41,097 bases of DNA from Gammaproteobacteria bacterium (GCA_030038875.1 JASHQW010000126.1:1-41097), one strand, 5' to 3'. Counted from the stretch's first letter, positions 8,551-18,377 are shown. Made by a program: numbers and translations. Notes: generated from the letters alone by a model not told the origin.

Positions 8551-9868
8551 CGGTCGTGAGGACGATCGGCCGCCGCCATACGCGTTGCAGGTAGTCGAGC
8601 ACCTTTCGGCTGCGCTCGAGGTCGAGCCCCCGCCCGTCGGTCGCGCTGTCGTGCGTGAGCTCGAGCGTGCCGTCGGTGCGCACATGGTGCGCGGAGACGA
8701 CCGGCGCGCCGAAGTTGTACTTGGGCGAGAGCAGCGCCTCGTGCAGCGCCGTGAGATCCGGCTCGAGCACCTTGATCTGGCCGTCGCTACGCGCGCTGTA
8801 GCGGAAGAGGCCGAGCTCGTCGGCCAGCTCGCGGGTGAGGTGGTTGCGCACGAACGCGAAGTCGTCGTCCTGCTCCATGATGTGGCGCGCGCCCTCGAGC
8901 CCGTCGCGCTCGACGATCTTCTCCCACATCGAGAAGCCGAGGTGATAGGGGTTGATGGAGAGCGACACCTGCGCATCGGCCGCGATCGGCCGCACCACGT
9001 CCGAGTGGCACTTGATCGCGTCCAGGTACGACTGCTGCGGAATGAAATCCGCCTCGCGCAGCAGGCGCGCGTGCCAGTATGACGCCCAGCCCTCGTTCAT
9101 GATCTGCGTGGCGAACACCGGATAGAAATAGAAGGATTCCTCGCGCACCGCCAGGAAGATGTCGCGCTCCCAGCTCTCCATCTCGGGGGCGTAGTTCGCC
9201 ACGAACCACAGCAGGTCACGCTCCGGGTGCGGCGGCACCGGGGCGCGCTTCTTGGTCTCCACGGCGCCGGCCGCGATCGGATCGAGCGCCGCGAAGCGCT
9301 TGCGGAAGGTGTCGTCGGCGAGGACCTTCGGCTCCTCGAGGTACTCCGGGTAGCGCTCGCGCCGCAGCGACTGGTCGATGTCGATGTGCTGCTCGAGGGC
9401 GAGCGCCGCATCGAGCACCGTCTCGACGCGCTGCGCACCGTGGGTCTCGATGATCTGCTGGATCGCCCGCGCGTGGTTGGCGGCGTGCTCGACGATGTGC
9501 TCGCTCACCTGCTCCTGGCAGCGGCGGAACAGCAGGTTGTTGCGCGAGAAGTCCGCGTGGCCGAGCACGTGCGCGGTCACCAGGATGTTCTCGGCGAGCC
9601 CGTTGCTGGCGGCGAGGTAGGCGTGGCCGGGATTGCCCGGGAACACCACCTCGAAGAGCCGCGAGTGGCCCATGCGCCGCTGGATGAGCTGATAGATGTA
9701 GCGCACGCCGAACGACCAGTGGGGCATGCGCACCGGCAGCCCGTAGACCGCGATCTCCATCATGAAGCTGTCGGGGACGGCTTCGAAGTCGACCGGATGA
9801 AAGGCGAGCCCCGAGCGGCTGGCGAGCTCCTCGATGCGCCGGATGTAATCGCGCCAGTCCGTGCTCAT
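8510..9868 (-). CDS. SpoVR family protein (YcgB-like)
   Basis: MSTDWRDYIRRIEELASRSGLAFHPVDFEAVP..., YPVFATQIMNEGWASYWHARLL, NPYHLGFSMWEKI; follows yeaH and prkA as in the known stress operon. Confidence 0.95.
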   Translation of the reverse strand: MSTDWRDYIRRIEELASRSGLAFHPVDFEAVPDSFMMEIAVYGLPVRMPHWSFGVRYIYQLIQRRMGHSRLFEVVFPGNPGHAYLAASNGLAENILVTAHVLGHADFSRNNLLFRRCQEQVSEHIVEHAANHARAIQQIIETHGAQRVETVLDAALALEQHIDIDQSLRRERYPEYLEEPKVLADDTFRKRFAALDPIAAGAVETKKRAPVPPHPERDLLWFVANYAPEMESWERDIFLAVREESFYFYPVFATQIMNEGWASYWHARLLREADFIPQQSYLDAIKCHSDVVRPIAADAQVSLSINPYHLGFSMWEKIVERDGLEGARHIMEQDDDFAFVRNHLTRELADELGLFRYSARSDGQIKVLEPDLTALHEALLSPKYNFGAPVVSAHHVRTDGTLELTHDSATDGRGLDLERSRKVLDYLQRVWRRPIVLTTVNQAGSTLELTAP

Positions 9869-9881
9869 GGGGCAGCGCGCG

Positions 9882-11060
9882 TCATTTGTCCGCCGGGGTC
9901 TGCGCCTCGGCCGAGAAGAAGTGCCGCACCGCGCCCCAGACGTCGTCGAAGTCGTTGAGTGCGTAGCTGCCGGCGGCAACCCCGGCGCCGGTGAGCTCGG
10001 CCCAGAGCTTCCCCGTCTCGGTGGCGAGCTGGCGCGAGAGGCCCGACGAGACCTCGACGTAGCCGGTGAAACAGGTGTCGGCGGCCACCGAAGCAAGCGC
10101 CGCGCGCGCGTCCGCCGCATCACTCACCGAGTTGTCGCCGTCGGAGGCGTAGAAGAGGTAGAGGTTGCAGCGGCCGGGGTTGTAGCGGGCGTCGATGATC
10201 TCGCGCACCTTGACGAGTCCCGTCGAGGCCACCGTGCCGCCGGTGCCCGACACCTGGAAGAAGTCCGGCTCGTTGAACTCCCAGGCCTCGGTGGTATGTG
10301 CGACGAACACGGTCTCGAGCGAGCGGTACTCGCGCCGCAGTCCCTGTACCACCCAGAAAAAGAAGGTCTTGGCGAGCTTGCGGTCGCGGTCGGACATGCT
10401 GCCGGAGACGTCGAGCATGAAGAACACCACCGCGTGAATCGCCGGCTGCTTGCGCCGCGCCAGCTGCCGGAAGCGCAGGTCCTCGTCGGTAAAGGTCGGT
10501 GTGGCCCCCGGGGCTCCGCGCCGCTTCACCATCTCCTTGAAGGAGCGGCGCCGGTCGAGCCGTGAGCGCGCGCCGCGGCGGTCCCAGCCCTCGCGCGTCC
10601 AGTCGGTCTCCTCCGACGGGCCCACACGCGCCTTGAGGTTGGGAAGCTTCATCTCCTCCCACAGCCAGTCGACGATGTCGTCGACCTTGAACTCGAGCAG
10701 CAACTGCACCTCGCCCTCGTCGCGTCCGCCCGCGCCTTTTTCGCCGGGACCCTGTTGCTGCGAGGGATCGGAGAATACGTCGCCGGGCTTGGCCTTGCCT
10801 TGGCCCGCGCCCTGGCTCTCCTCGGGACGCCGCAGGCGGAAGTGATAGTGCTCGAGCATGCGCACGGGCACGCGCACGGTGCGCGCGCCGTCGTTGATGA
10901 CTTCGCCGCCCGCGATGATCTCAGGCAGGTTGGCGCGCACCGCCTCGCGCACCTTCTCGTCGTGGCGCAGCCAGTCGCGTGCGCCACGCGAGAACAGCTC
11001 GTACCATTTCGCGGCGCTCAGCGGGGGTTGTCCGCCGCCTTTACCGCCCGCTTCGTCCAT
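9882..11060 (-). CDS. yeaH: YeaH/YhbH family protein (DUF444)
   Basis: AIHAVVFFMLDVSGSMSDRDRKLAKTFFFWVVQGLRREY, FVAHTTEAWEFNEPDFFQVSGTGGT; between prkA and spoVR. Confidence 0.95.
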   Translation of the reverse strand: MDEAGGKGGGQPPLSAAKWYELFSRGARDWLRHDEKVREAVRANLPEIIAGGEVINDGARTVRVPVRMLEHYHFRLRRPEESQGAGQGKAKPGDVFSDPSQQQGPGEKGAGGRDEGEVQLLLEFKVDDIVDWLWEEMKLPNLKARVGPSEETDWTREGWDRRGARSRLDRRRSFKEMVKRRGAPGATPTFTDEDLRFRQLARRKQPAIHAVVFFMLDVSGSMSDRDRKLAKTFFFWVVQGLRREYRSLETVFVAHTTEAWEFNEPDFFQVSGTGGTVASTGLVKVREIIDARYNPGRCNLYLFYASDGDNSVSDAADARAALASVAADTCFTGYVEVSSGLSRQLATETGKLWAELTGAGVAAGSYALNDFDDVWGAVRHFFSAEAQTPADK

Positions 11061-11094
11061 GGCTGCTACTGGTACTCCTTTTTTGGCGGCGGCG

Positions 11095-13056
11095 CTACTC
11101 CTGCGCGAGCAAGGTCGTGACGTAGCTGAGCGCTTCCTTGGCGCTGTGCTCGTCGTAGCCGTATTCGCTCACCAGGCGCTGCTGCACCACCGAGATCTTC
11201 TGGCGCGCCTCCTCGTCGGGGCGCGCGGTCGAGGTCACGAGCCGCAGCACGTCGCGGCGCTCCTCGAACAGGTACTGCTCGATGGCCTCGCGCATGCACG
11301 CATGGCTCGCGAGCTTGAACTTCTCGCCGGCCTTGAACGCCACCATCGCCTTGCGCACCACCTCCTGGCGGAACGACAGCTTGCCGGAGACCGATACCTT
11401 GATCTTCTCCTCGACCGAGCGCAGAAAGCGCTCGTCTGCCGCCCGGGTCTCGCCGGTGATCGGGTCGGTGACCTGGCGGTGGTCGAGCGAGGCTTCGACC
11501 TCGTCGAGATACTTCTCGAGCAGCTGCTGCGCCTCCTCCTCGAAGGAAGCGAACATCGCCCGGTGCACGTCCTCTTTCACCCAGCGGTTGTAGAACTCCT
11601 TGCGCGCCGTGACCAGGTGATCGATCCAGGCCTTCTTCTGCTTGGCGTCCATGCGCGCATCGCTCTCGATCGAGTCCTTGAGCGCCAGCAGCAGCTCCAT
11701 GCTGGTGAGGCTGTGGGTGTTGCCGCGGGTGATGGCGTTGGAGATCGCGTTGATGACGAAGCGCGGGCTCACCCCGGTCATGCCCTCCTCGGGCGCCTCG
11801 GTGCGCAGCCGCTGCCCTTCGTTCTCGGGCATGCCCTCGACCGCCTCGCCGGCGTAGAGCCGCAGCTTCTTGGGCGTATCGAGTCCCTCGCGCTCGGGCT
11901 TGGTGAGGCGCGTGAGGATGGCGAACACCGCCGCGAGATTGAGCACGTGCGGGTCGAGATGCACGTTGCGGAATGCCGGTGCGCCCGACACCAGCTTCTG
12001 GTAGATGCGCGACTCGTCGCGATAGGAGAGCGCATAGGGGATCTTGATGATCACCATGCGGTCGAGCAGCGCCTCGTTCTCCTTCTCCTGCAGGAACTTG
12101 TGGAACTCGGCGAGGTTGGTATGGGCGAGGATGGTCTCGTCGAGGTGAATCAGCGGGAAGCGCGACACCTTGACGTTCTTCTCCTGGGTCAGGGTCAGGA
12201 GCAGATACAGGAACTCGCGCTTCACCTTCAGGATCTCGATCATCTCGAGCACGCCGCGGCTGGCGGCGTACACCGCGCCCGACCACGACCAGGCACGCGG
12301 GTCGCCCTCGTCGCCGATCTGCGCGACCTTGGCGAGATCCACCGAGCCGACGAGGTCGGCGATGTCCGCCGTGGTGGGATCGTGCGGCGCGTAGGTGCCG
12401 ATGCCGACGCGCGAGGCTTCGGCGAGGAACACCCGCTCGACCGGCACGCGCACGAAGTCGCCCTCGTACTCGCGCTCGACGAAGTCGCGCGCCCAGGGCG
12501 AGAGCTCGCCCTGCACGGCGATGCCGTAGCGCTGGCGGAACTCGGCACGCAGACTCGTCGGAATCAGGTTCAGCGGGTTCTCGCGCAGCGGCGAGCCGCG
12601 GATGGCGTAGAGCGCGCCCTCGTCGGTGCGGCTGTACTCCTCGAGCCCGCGCTTAAGCAGTATCGCCACCGTGGACTTGCCGCCCGAGGGCGGCCCGAGC
12701 AGCAGCAGCAGGCGCCGGCCGACGTCGGAGCCCGCGGCGGCGGCCTTGAAGTAATCGACCACGCGCGACAGCGGCTCGTCGATGCCGAACAGCTCGTGCT
12801 TGAAGAGCTCGCGCGCGCGCACGTTCTCGGCGGCGTCGGGAACTGCGCCGCGGCCGTGCCAGCGCAGCATGTCCCAGATGTATTCGTGGCTCGAGCGCGC
12901 CAGTGCGCTCGGATTCGCCGGCAGGATGTTGGCGAGGAAATCGCCAAAGGTGCCTTCCCAGCGCTGCGCGCGGTGCAGCCGGCTGAAGGAACTCAGGGTA
13001 TCGATGAAGGTGGCGCTTGTGCCGTGAGAATCCGAGTCAGCTCCGAGTGGTCGCAT
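11095..13056 (-). CDS. prkA: PrkA family serine protein kinase (YeaG)
   Basis: LLLLLGPPSGGKSTVAILLKRGLEEYSRTDEGALYAI (Walker A), IHLDETILAHTNLAEFHKFLQEKENEALLDRMVIIKIPYAL. Confidence 0.95.
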   Translation of the reverse strand: MRPLGADSDSHGTSATFIDTLSSFSRLHRAQRWEGTFGDFLANILPANPSALARSSHEYIWDMLRWHGRGAVPDAAENVRARELFKHELFGIDEPLSRVVDYFKAAAAGSDVGRRLLLLLGPPSGGKSTVAILLKRGLEEYSRTDEGALYAIRGSPLRENPLNLIPTSLRAEFRQRYGIAVQGELSPWARDFVEREYEGDFVRVPVERVFLAEASRVGIGTYAPHDPTTADIADLVGSVDLAKVAQIGDEGDPRAWSWSGAVYAASRGVLEMIEILKVKREFLYLLLTLTQEKNVKVSRFPLIHLDETILAHTNLAEFHKFLQEKENEALLDRMVIIKIPYALSYRDESRIYQKLVSGAPAFRNVHLDPHVLNLAAVFAILTRLTKPEREGLDTPKKLRLYAGEAVEGMPENEGQRLRTEAPEEGMTGVSPRFVINAISNAITRGNTHSLTSMELLLALKDSIESDARMDAKQKKAWIDHLVTARKEFYNRWVKEDVHRAMFASFEEEAQQLLEKYLDEVEASLDHRQVTDPITGETRAADERFLRSVEEKIKVSVSGKLSFRQEVVRKAMVAFKAGEKFKLASHACMREAIEQYLFEERRDVLRLVTSTARPDEEARQKISVVQQRLVSEYGYDEHSAKEALSYVTTLLAQE

Positions 13057-13696
13057 CGTCCTTACCCTCCGTTGAGCTCTGCAGTGACCAGTCCCTGGAC
13101 GCCGGCGCCGGCCGGCCGATCCGCCTGGGTCTCAACTTAGTCCCAACGCCCCCCACAAAAAGTGACGGCCTTCCGATCCTCGTGGACTGATTACGTTAAG
13201 AGTGTCACAGCAACGGATTGTTCACGCCAGAGGCACGCGATGCCTCCACGGTGGGCAGGCGCTGCACCAGAAACGGGCCGCGGCCGCTTAAGTGGCTGAT
13301 TGCAAAGCTTGCCCGAGCGTCGCGCGGCGCTCAGCGCATGCAGCGCTCGGGGTAGGCGGATTTTTTGCGGTGACGCCCGTTCCGCAGCCCGCTCCGGGGT
13401 CCACTGCACCGCCGCCGCCCGGGGCAGGCTTCGAACCACGCACCTGCCGGGGGCCCTTTTTGCGCCGGGGGCGCGAAGCGAGCAGTGGCTCTGAGTTTGG
13501 CCATCGCCGTCGCCGCTCCCCGACGCGCCCTGTCGTTATTGTGAACTGACGCACTGCGCCTGTTCCCACGCTACATATCCTCCATCACGAGGAGTTCCGC
13601 GCCGTGTTTTTGACTGACCGCGGGTGGCCTCACCTCACGGACGGAGGGGATTGATAGCTTCGTCGGTGAGCAGAAATAAGGTGGGAGACACGCCAC

Positions 13697-15796
13697 GTGG
13701 CCAGTGCAGTATCCAGATCATCGCGTAATCCCGCCGCGGCAACGCCCGCGAGCGCCGCCGGCACTGCGGCGAGCGTCCAGCCTTCGGTCGACGTCACCGC
13801 CATCACCACCCGCGATGAGTTCCTGCTCGAGCTCGGCCAGGCGCTGGGGGGTGAGGCCTCCATCCGGCCGGTCGATTCGGTCGCCGCCGCGCTCGAGAGC
13901 CTCGGCTCCCCCGCCCGGCGCGGCCAGGTGCTGATCCTCGATGCACTGCATGCGAACGAGGTGCGCCCGGCGGTCGACGCCGTGCAGGGGCGCGCTCCGC
14001 AGGCGGTCATCCTGGTATTCGCCGCCGAGGCGCTCGAGCGGCAGGTGGCCGCGGCCGTCAAGGGCTCGAAAGTCTTCGCGGTCCTCCCCTCCTCGCCGGT
14101 CGATCCGCGCAAGACCCATGCAGTATTCGCCAGCGTGATCGAGGAAGCGGCTGCGCGCAGGAAGCGTGCGGCGCCGGCCAGGGCGCAGCCGCCGGCGCCC
14201 GCCGACCTCGAGCTCGAATCCACCCGCAGCGCCGAAGCCCTCAGGGTTCCGGGCATGAGCGGCGGCAAGGGCCGCGCGCTCTTCCTCGCCGGCGCGGTCG
14301 TGGCGGCAGCGGCGCTCGCAGCCGGCGCGTGGTTCTTCACCCGCGGCAACGGCCCGGCGCCGGCTCAGGCCCCGGCTGCGCAGCCCCAGGCGGCACCGGT
14401 GCCCGAGGCTCAGGAGCCGGCGCTCCCCCCCGGGCCGAGCGCGGACCTCTCGATCCTGCACGGTAAGGTCGACGAGCTCCTGGAGAAAGCGCGTCTCGCG
14501 ATGCGCGAACGGCGCTACACCGAGCCCCCCGGTGACAATGCGCTGCTCTATTACCGCTCCGCGGTCGCGGCCAACGCCGCCAATGGCGAGGCGCGCGCCG
14601 GCCTGCAGCGCGTGGCCGGCGTGCTCGCCAGCCGCTTCGACGAGTCGCTGGCGGCAGCCCGCCTCGACGAGGCCGCGCAGAATTTCGCCAACTTCAGGGC
14701 CGCGGTGCCCGACGATCCGCGCGTGGCGGACCTCGGGGCGCGGCTTGCCAGCGCCCAGCTCACTAAGGCGGTCGCCGACGGCAACCTCGAGCGCGCCGCC
14801 GCACTGCTGCGCCAAGCGCAGCAGTCCGGCGTGCTGCCGGCCGAGCAGCTCGCCAAGTGGAAGAGCGAGCTCGCGCGGCGCCAGGACGAAACCAAAGTGC
14901 AGCACCTCGCGGGCCTCGTGGAGGACCGCATCCACGATGGCAAGCTCGTCGACCCCGCAGACGACAGCGCCAAGTACTACCTGCGGCAGCTCCTCACGGC
15001 GTACGCGTCGAGCCCCAACACGGCGCGCGCCGAGCACGACCTCGCCGGCGCCTACATGCGCAAGGCGCGTGATGCCGGGCTCGCCAGGAACGGCACGGCC
15101 GAGGAGGAGCGCTGGCTCAACGAGGCGCGCGCCGCCGGCGTGTCAGCCGCCGACATCAGCGCCCTGCAGCACGACGTCGCCGGCGCGCAGGCCAAGGCCG
15201 CCCGCGCCGAGGGTGACCGCTTCGCGCAGCTGGCACGCGAGCGCGTGCGCGACGGCCGTCTCACCGATCCCGCCCAGGACAGTGCCGCCTATTACCTGAC
15301 GCAGCTGCAGTCGGCCGATCCGGACAACGCGGCTCTCGCCGCGGTCAGCCACGATCTCGCCGGCAAGCTTGTCGACCGGGCCCGCGCCGCGGTGCAGGCC
15401 GGCAAGAGCGCCGATCAGGACCTCGCCGCAGCGCGCCGCTTCGGCGCGGACCCCAAGGACCTGCAGGCCGTGCAGCAGCTCGGTACGGCGAGGACCGCGG
15501 CTGTCGATCCCGCGACTCTCGCCGCGAGTCTCAAGGCGGTGAGGACGGAGCCGCCCGAATATCCGCCGAACGCCCTCGCGCACGGCGTGAGCGGCACCGT
15601 GCTCTTGTCGTTCACCGTCGATGCCAAGGGCAATACGCGCGACGTGCAGGTGCTGCAGTCGACCCCGGCCGGCGTGTTCGATCGCTCCGCGGTGAGCGCG
15701 GTGAAGCGCTGGAGGTATGCGCCGGTGATGGTCAACGGCGCCGCGGTCGAGGTCCCCACCAAGACGCTGGTGCGCTTCGAGCTGCCGAAGCAGTAG
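13697..15796 (+). CDS. TonB C-terminal domain protein: N-terminal receiver-like region, single TM, Pro/Ala linker, TPR-like repeats
   Basis: C-terminus TEPPEYPPNALAHGVSGTVLLSFTVDAKGNTRDVQVLQSTPAGVFDRSAVSAVKRWRYAPVMVNGAAVEVPTKTLVRFEL (TonB_C); TM ALFLAGAVVAAAALAAGAWFF; N-terminal GQVLILDALHANEV...AVILVFA resembles receiver beta3-beta4. Confidence 0.85.
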   Translation: MASAVSRSSRNPAAATPASAAGTAASVQPSVDVTAITTRDEFLLELGQALGGEASIRPVDSVAAALESLGSPARRGQVLILDALHANEVRPAVDAVQGRAPQAVILVFAAEALERQVAAAVKGSKVFAVLPSSPVDPRKTHAVFASVIEEAAARRKRAAPARAQPPAPADLELESTRSAEALRVPGMSGGKGRALFLAGAVVAAAALAAGAWFFTRGNGPAPAQAPAAQPQAAPVPEAQEPALPPGPSADLSILHGKVDELLEKARLAMRERRYTEPPGDNALLYYRSAVAANAANGEARAGLQRVAGVLASRFDESLAAARLDEAAQNFANFRAAVPDDPRVADLGARLASAQLTKAVADGNLERAAALLRQAQQSGVLPAEQLAKWKSELARRQDETKVQHLAGLVEDRIHDGKLVDPADDSAKYYLRQLLTAYASSPNTARAEHDLAGAYMRKARDAGLARNGTAEEERWLNEARAAGVSAADISALQHDVAGAQAKAARAEGDRFAQLARERVRDGRLTDPAQDSAAYYLTQLQSADPDNAALAAVSHDLAGKLVDRARAAVQAGKSADQDLAAARRFGADPKDLQAVQQLGTARTAAVDPATLAASLKAVRTEPPEYPPNALAHGVSGTVLLSFTVDAKGNTRDVQVLQSTPAGVFDRSAVSAVKRWRYAPVMVNGAAVEVPTKTLVRFELPKQ

Positions 15797-15812
15797 CACG
15801 GGAGTAATCAGA

Positions 15813-17993
15813 ATGATGCTGAGCGGCACCGAACGCCGTCGCCAACTCATCACCGCCGGTGTCGGCACGGTGCTCACACTCGTCATGGGCGCGGTGCTGT
15901 TCGTCGGCTTCCGCATCGCCACGCAGATGCGCGCCAGCATCACCGCGCTGCAGACGGCGAGCTCACTGCAGAACTATCCCGACGATATCACCCAGCAGCT
16001 CACCTCGCTGCGCGACCGGCTCGAGGCGCGTGCCTACTCCGGCCAGGCGCTCGAGGACCTGCAGGGGACCGTGCGCCGCTTCGACCGGCAGCTGAAAGAG
16101 CTCAATGCCACCGGCAACGTGCGCTCGGCCGAGCTCACGCGCGCGCTGCAGCTGTGGCACGAGTACGGCCCGGTGATCGAGCCCGTCGTCAGCTTCAACG
16201 CCCAGCCCTACGTGGACTCGGACACCTCCGGCAGCTCGTTCTCGCGCGAAGGGCGCGCGCATTACGCCGAAGTGAAGCGCGCCCAGCTGTTCGCGACCGA
16301 TAACGCCAAGGTGCTCCAGGCCCAGCTGCTTACGCTCGCCACCTCGCTGCAGCACGACGCCTCGGACGCCGCCGCGCGCCTGCGCGCGCTGCTGTCGATC
16401 GGCGTGCTGGCCGCCCTGGTGCTGGCGGCGGCGGCCGCCTGGTTCCAGTTCACCCGCTCGCGCCACGAGCGCGCCGCCCGCGAGGCCCAAGAGCAGACCC
16501 GCGACATCCTCAAGACGGTGCGCGAGGGCTTCTTCCTGCTCGACGCCGACTACCGCATCGGCTCAGTGTGGTCCGAGGCCCTGACGCGCATGTTCGGGCG
16601 CGACGACTTCGCCGGACTCTCCTTCGAGGAGCTGCTCAAGGACCTGGTGCCGGCGGCGACGCTCGCCACCGCCACCAAGTACATCAAGCTGCTGTGGGGC
16701 GAGCGTGCCCACGAGAACCTGATGAAGAGCATCAACCCGCTGGGGCAGCTCGAGATCAGCATGGACAACGGGCACGGCGGCAAGGAAACGCGCTACCTGC
16801 AGTTCGATTTCCACCGCGTCATGGGGCCCGCCGGCATCAAGCACGTGCTGTGCTCCGTCGGCGACATCACCTCCAGCGTGCTGCTGGCGCGCGAGCTGCA
16901 GGAATCGCAGGACAACGCCAACGCGCAGGTCGACATGATGCTCGCGATGATGCACATCGACCCGCTGCAGCTGGTGTCGTTCCTCGACGGCGCCGAGACG
17001 GGCCTCAAGCTCGTCAACACCATCCTCAAGGAGCCGGCACGTACCGACGCCGAGTTCCGCAAGAAGCTCTCCGGGCTGTTCCGCGAGCTGCATTCGATCA
17101 AGGGCGAAGCCTCGGCGCTCAGCCTCTCGAGCATCGCCGCCCGCGTGCACGCGCTCGAGGACATCGTCACGGAGCTGAAGAAGAAGGCCGAGCTCTCCGG
17201 CAATGACTTCCTGCCGATGGTGCTGAAGCTCGACGAGCTGCTCGCGCACCTGCGCTCGGTGCGCGAGATGGCCGGGCGCCTCACCGCGCTCAAGGAAAGC
17301 GCCGCCGGCGCCGCCACCACGGCCTTCACCGCGCCCGCCCCGTCCGCCGCGGCAGCGCCGCCACCCGCGCCCGCAGCGGCGCAGCAGAGTGGCACGCGTG
17401 CGCCGCAGTACGCGCGCCGTGCGGAGGACCTGACGCCGACGCTGCACGCCCTTGCCGAGCGCCTGGCGCAGGATCACGGCAAGCGCTTTCGCCTGAAGCT
17501 CGCGGGCCTCGGCGACGTGCCGGCCCCCTACGTGGCAACGGTCAAGGACTGCCTGATCCAGATGCTGCGCAACGCCGCGGTGCACGGGATCGAGGCGCCC
17601 GAGGTGCGCCGCGCCCTCACCAAGCAGGACGTGGGCGTAGTGAGCGTCGCGTTCCAGCGCTCGGCCGAAGGTTTCGATCTGGTATTCGAGGACGACGGCG
17701 CCGGAATCGCGCCCGATTCGCTCAAGGCCGCCGCGGTGCGCCAGCAGCTGGTCACCGAGGAAGAGGCTGCCGCCATGGACACACGCACGGCGATGGCGCT
17801 CATCTTCCGCCCCGGCTTCTCCACTCAGGACGAGGTCTCCATGGATGCCGGCCGCGGCGTCGGCATGGATGTCGTGGCGCGCAGCGTCTACGCCCTCGGC
17901 GGCAAGATCGGCGTCAGCACGCACCCGGGCAAGTACACGCGCTTCAAGATCTCGCTGCCGGCCGGGCAGGCCAGCAGTACCGCGGTCGCCTGA
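15813..17993 (+). CDS. membrane-bound CheA-like hybrid: two TM, PAS-like region, Hpt-like region, CheA-type HATPase; no CheW-like domain
   Basis: TM segments near the N-terminus and at LLSIGVLAALVLAAAAAWFQF; Hpt motif FRELHSIKGEASALSL; N box QMLRNAAVHGIEAPEVR; G1 DDGAGI; F box IFRPGFST; G2 GRGVGMDVVARSVYALGGKI; ends at FKISLPAG. Confidence 0.9.
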   Translation: MMLSGTERRRQLITAGVGTVLTLVMGAVLFVGFRIATQMRASITALQTASSLQNYPDDITQQLTSLRDRLEARAYSGQALEDLQGTVRRFDRQLKELNATGNVRSAELTRALQLWHEYGPVIEPVVSFNAQPYVDSDTSGSSFSREGRAHYAEVKRAQLFATDNAKVLQAQLLTLATSLQHDASDAAARLRALLSIGVLAALVLAAAAAWFQFTRSRHERAAREAQEQTRDILKTVREGFFLLDADYRIGSVWSEALTRMFGRDDFAGLSFEELLKDLVPAATLATATKYIKLLWGERAHENLMKSINPLGQLEISMDNGHGGKETRYLQFDFHRVMGPAGIKHVLCSVGDITSSVLLARELQESQDNANAQVDMMLAMMHIDPLQLVSFLDGAETGLKLVNTILKEPARTDAEFRKKLSGLFRELHSIKGEASALSLSSIAARVHALEDIVTELKKKAELSGNDFLPMVLKLDELLAHLRSVREMAGRLTALKESAAGAATTAFTAPAPSAAAAPPPAPAAAQQSGTRAPQYARRAEDLTPTLHALAERLAQDHGKRFRLKLAGLGDVPAPYVATVKDCLIQMLRNAAVHGIEAPEVRRALTKQDVGVVSVAFQRSAEGFDLVFEDDGAGIAPDSLKAAAVRQQLVTEEEAAAMDTRTAMALIFRPGFSTQDEVSMDAGRGVGMDVVARSVYALGGKIGVSTHPGKYTRFKISLPAGQASSTAVA

Positions 17994-18002
17994 GTCGGCG
18001 CC

Positions 18003-18377
18003 ATGAACGCACGGCGGCCCATGAAGCTCATGATCGTCGACGACTCGAACATCATGCGCCGGCGCATCGAGCGCTCGCAGCAGTTCGAGGACCTGCAGCT
18101 GGTCGGCACCGCCGGCAACGGCGTCGAGGCGATCGAGCTGTTCAAGCGCACCGATCCTGACGTCGTCACCATGGATCTCACCATGCCGCGCATGGACGGC
18201 ATCGAGTGCATCAGTCACCTGGTGGCACTCAAGCCCGAGGTGCGGATCCTGGTGGTCTCGGCGCTCGCCGACAAGGCGACCGCGGTCGAGGCGATGGAGA
18301 AAGGTGCGAATGGCTTCCTCAACAAGCCGTTTACCGACCGGCAGTTGAACGAAGCGATCGCGGAGCTGATGCGCTGA
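18003..18377 (+). CDS. CheY-like single-domain response regulator
   Basis: MKLMIVDDSNIMRRRIE, DVVTMDLTMPRMDGIE, ILVVSALADKATAVEAMEKGANGFLNKPF; DD, D, S and K receiver residues present. Confidence 0.95.
   Translation: MNARRPMKLMIVDDSNIMRRRIERSQQFEDLQLVGTAGNGVEAIELFKRTDPDVVTMDLTMPRMDGIECISHLVALKPEVRILVVSALADKATAVEAMEKGANGFLNKPFTDRQLNEAIAELMR

Noticed and set aside
10858-13140. 760-aa plus-strand ORF antisense to prkA/yeaH
   Set aside because: Shadow ORF of PrkA; composition artefact with no recognisable domain.
13420-13460. tRNA-like fragment (minus strand GTGCGTGGTTCGAAGCCTGCC resembling a T-arm)
   Set aside because: GGTTCGAA is present, but the 5-bp T-stem does not pair and no acceptor, D or anticodon arms could be assembled.
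13292-13549. 85-aa ORF in the prkA/TonB intergenic region
   Set aside because: Pro/Arg/Gly-rich, no domain, overlapped by an equally plausible minus-strand ORF; likely random open frame.
16563-18218. 551-aa minus-strand ORF antisense to the CheA-like kinase
   Set aside because: Shadow ORF; the plus strand carries complete kinase and CheY motifs.
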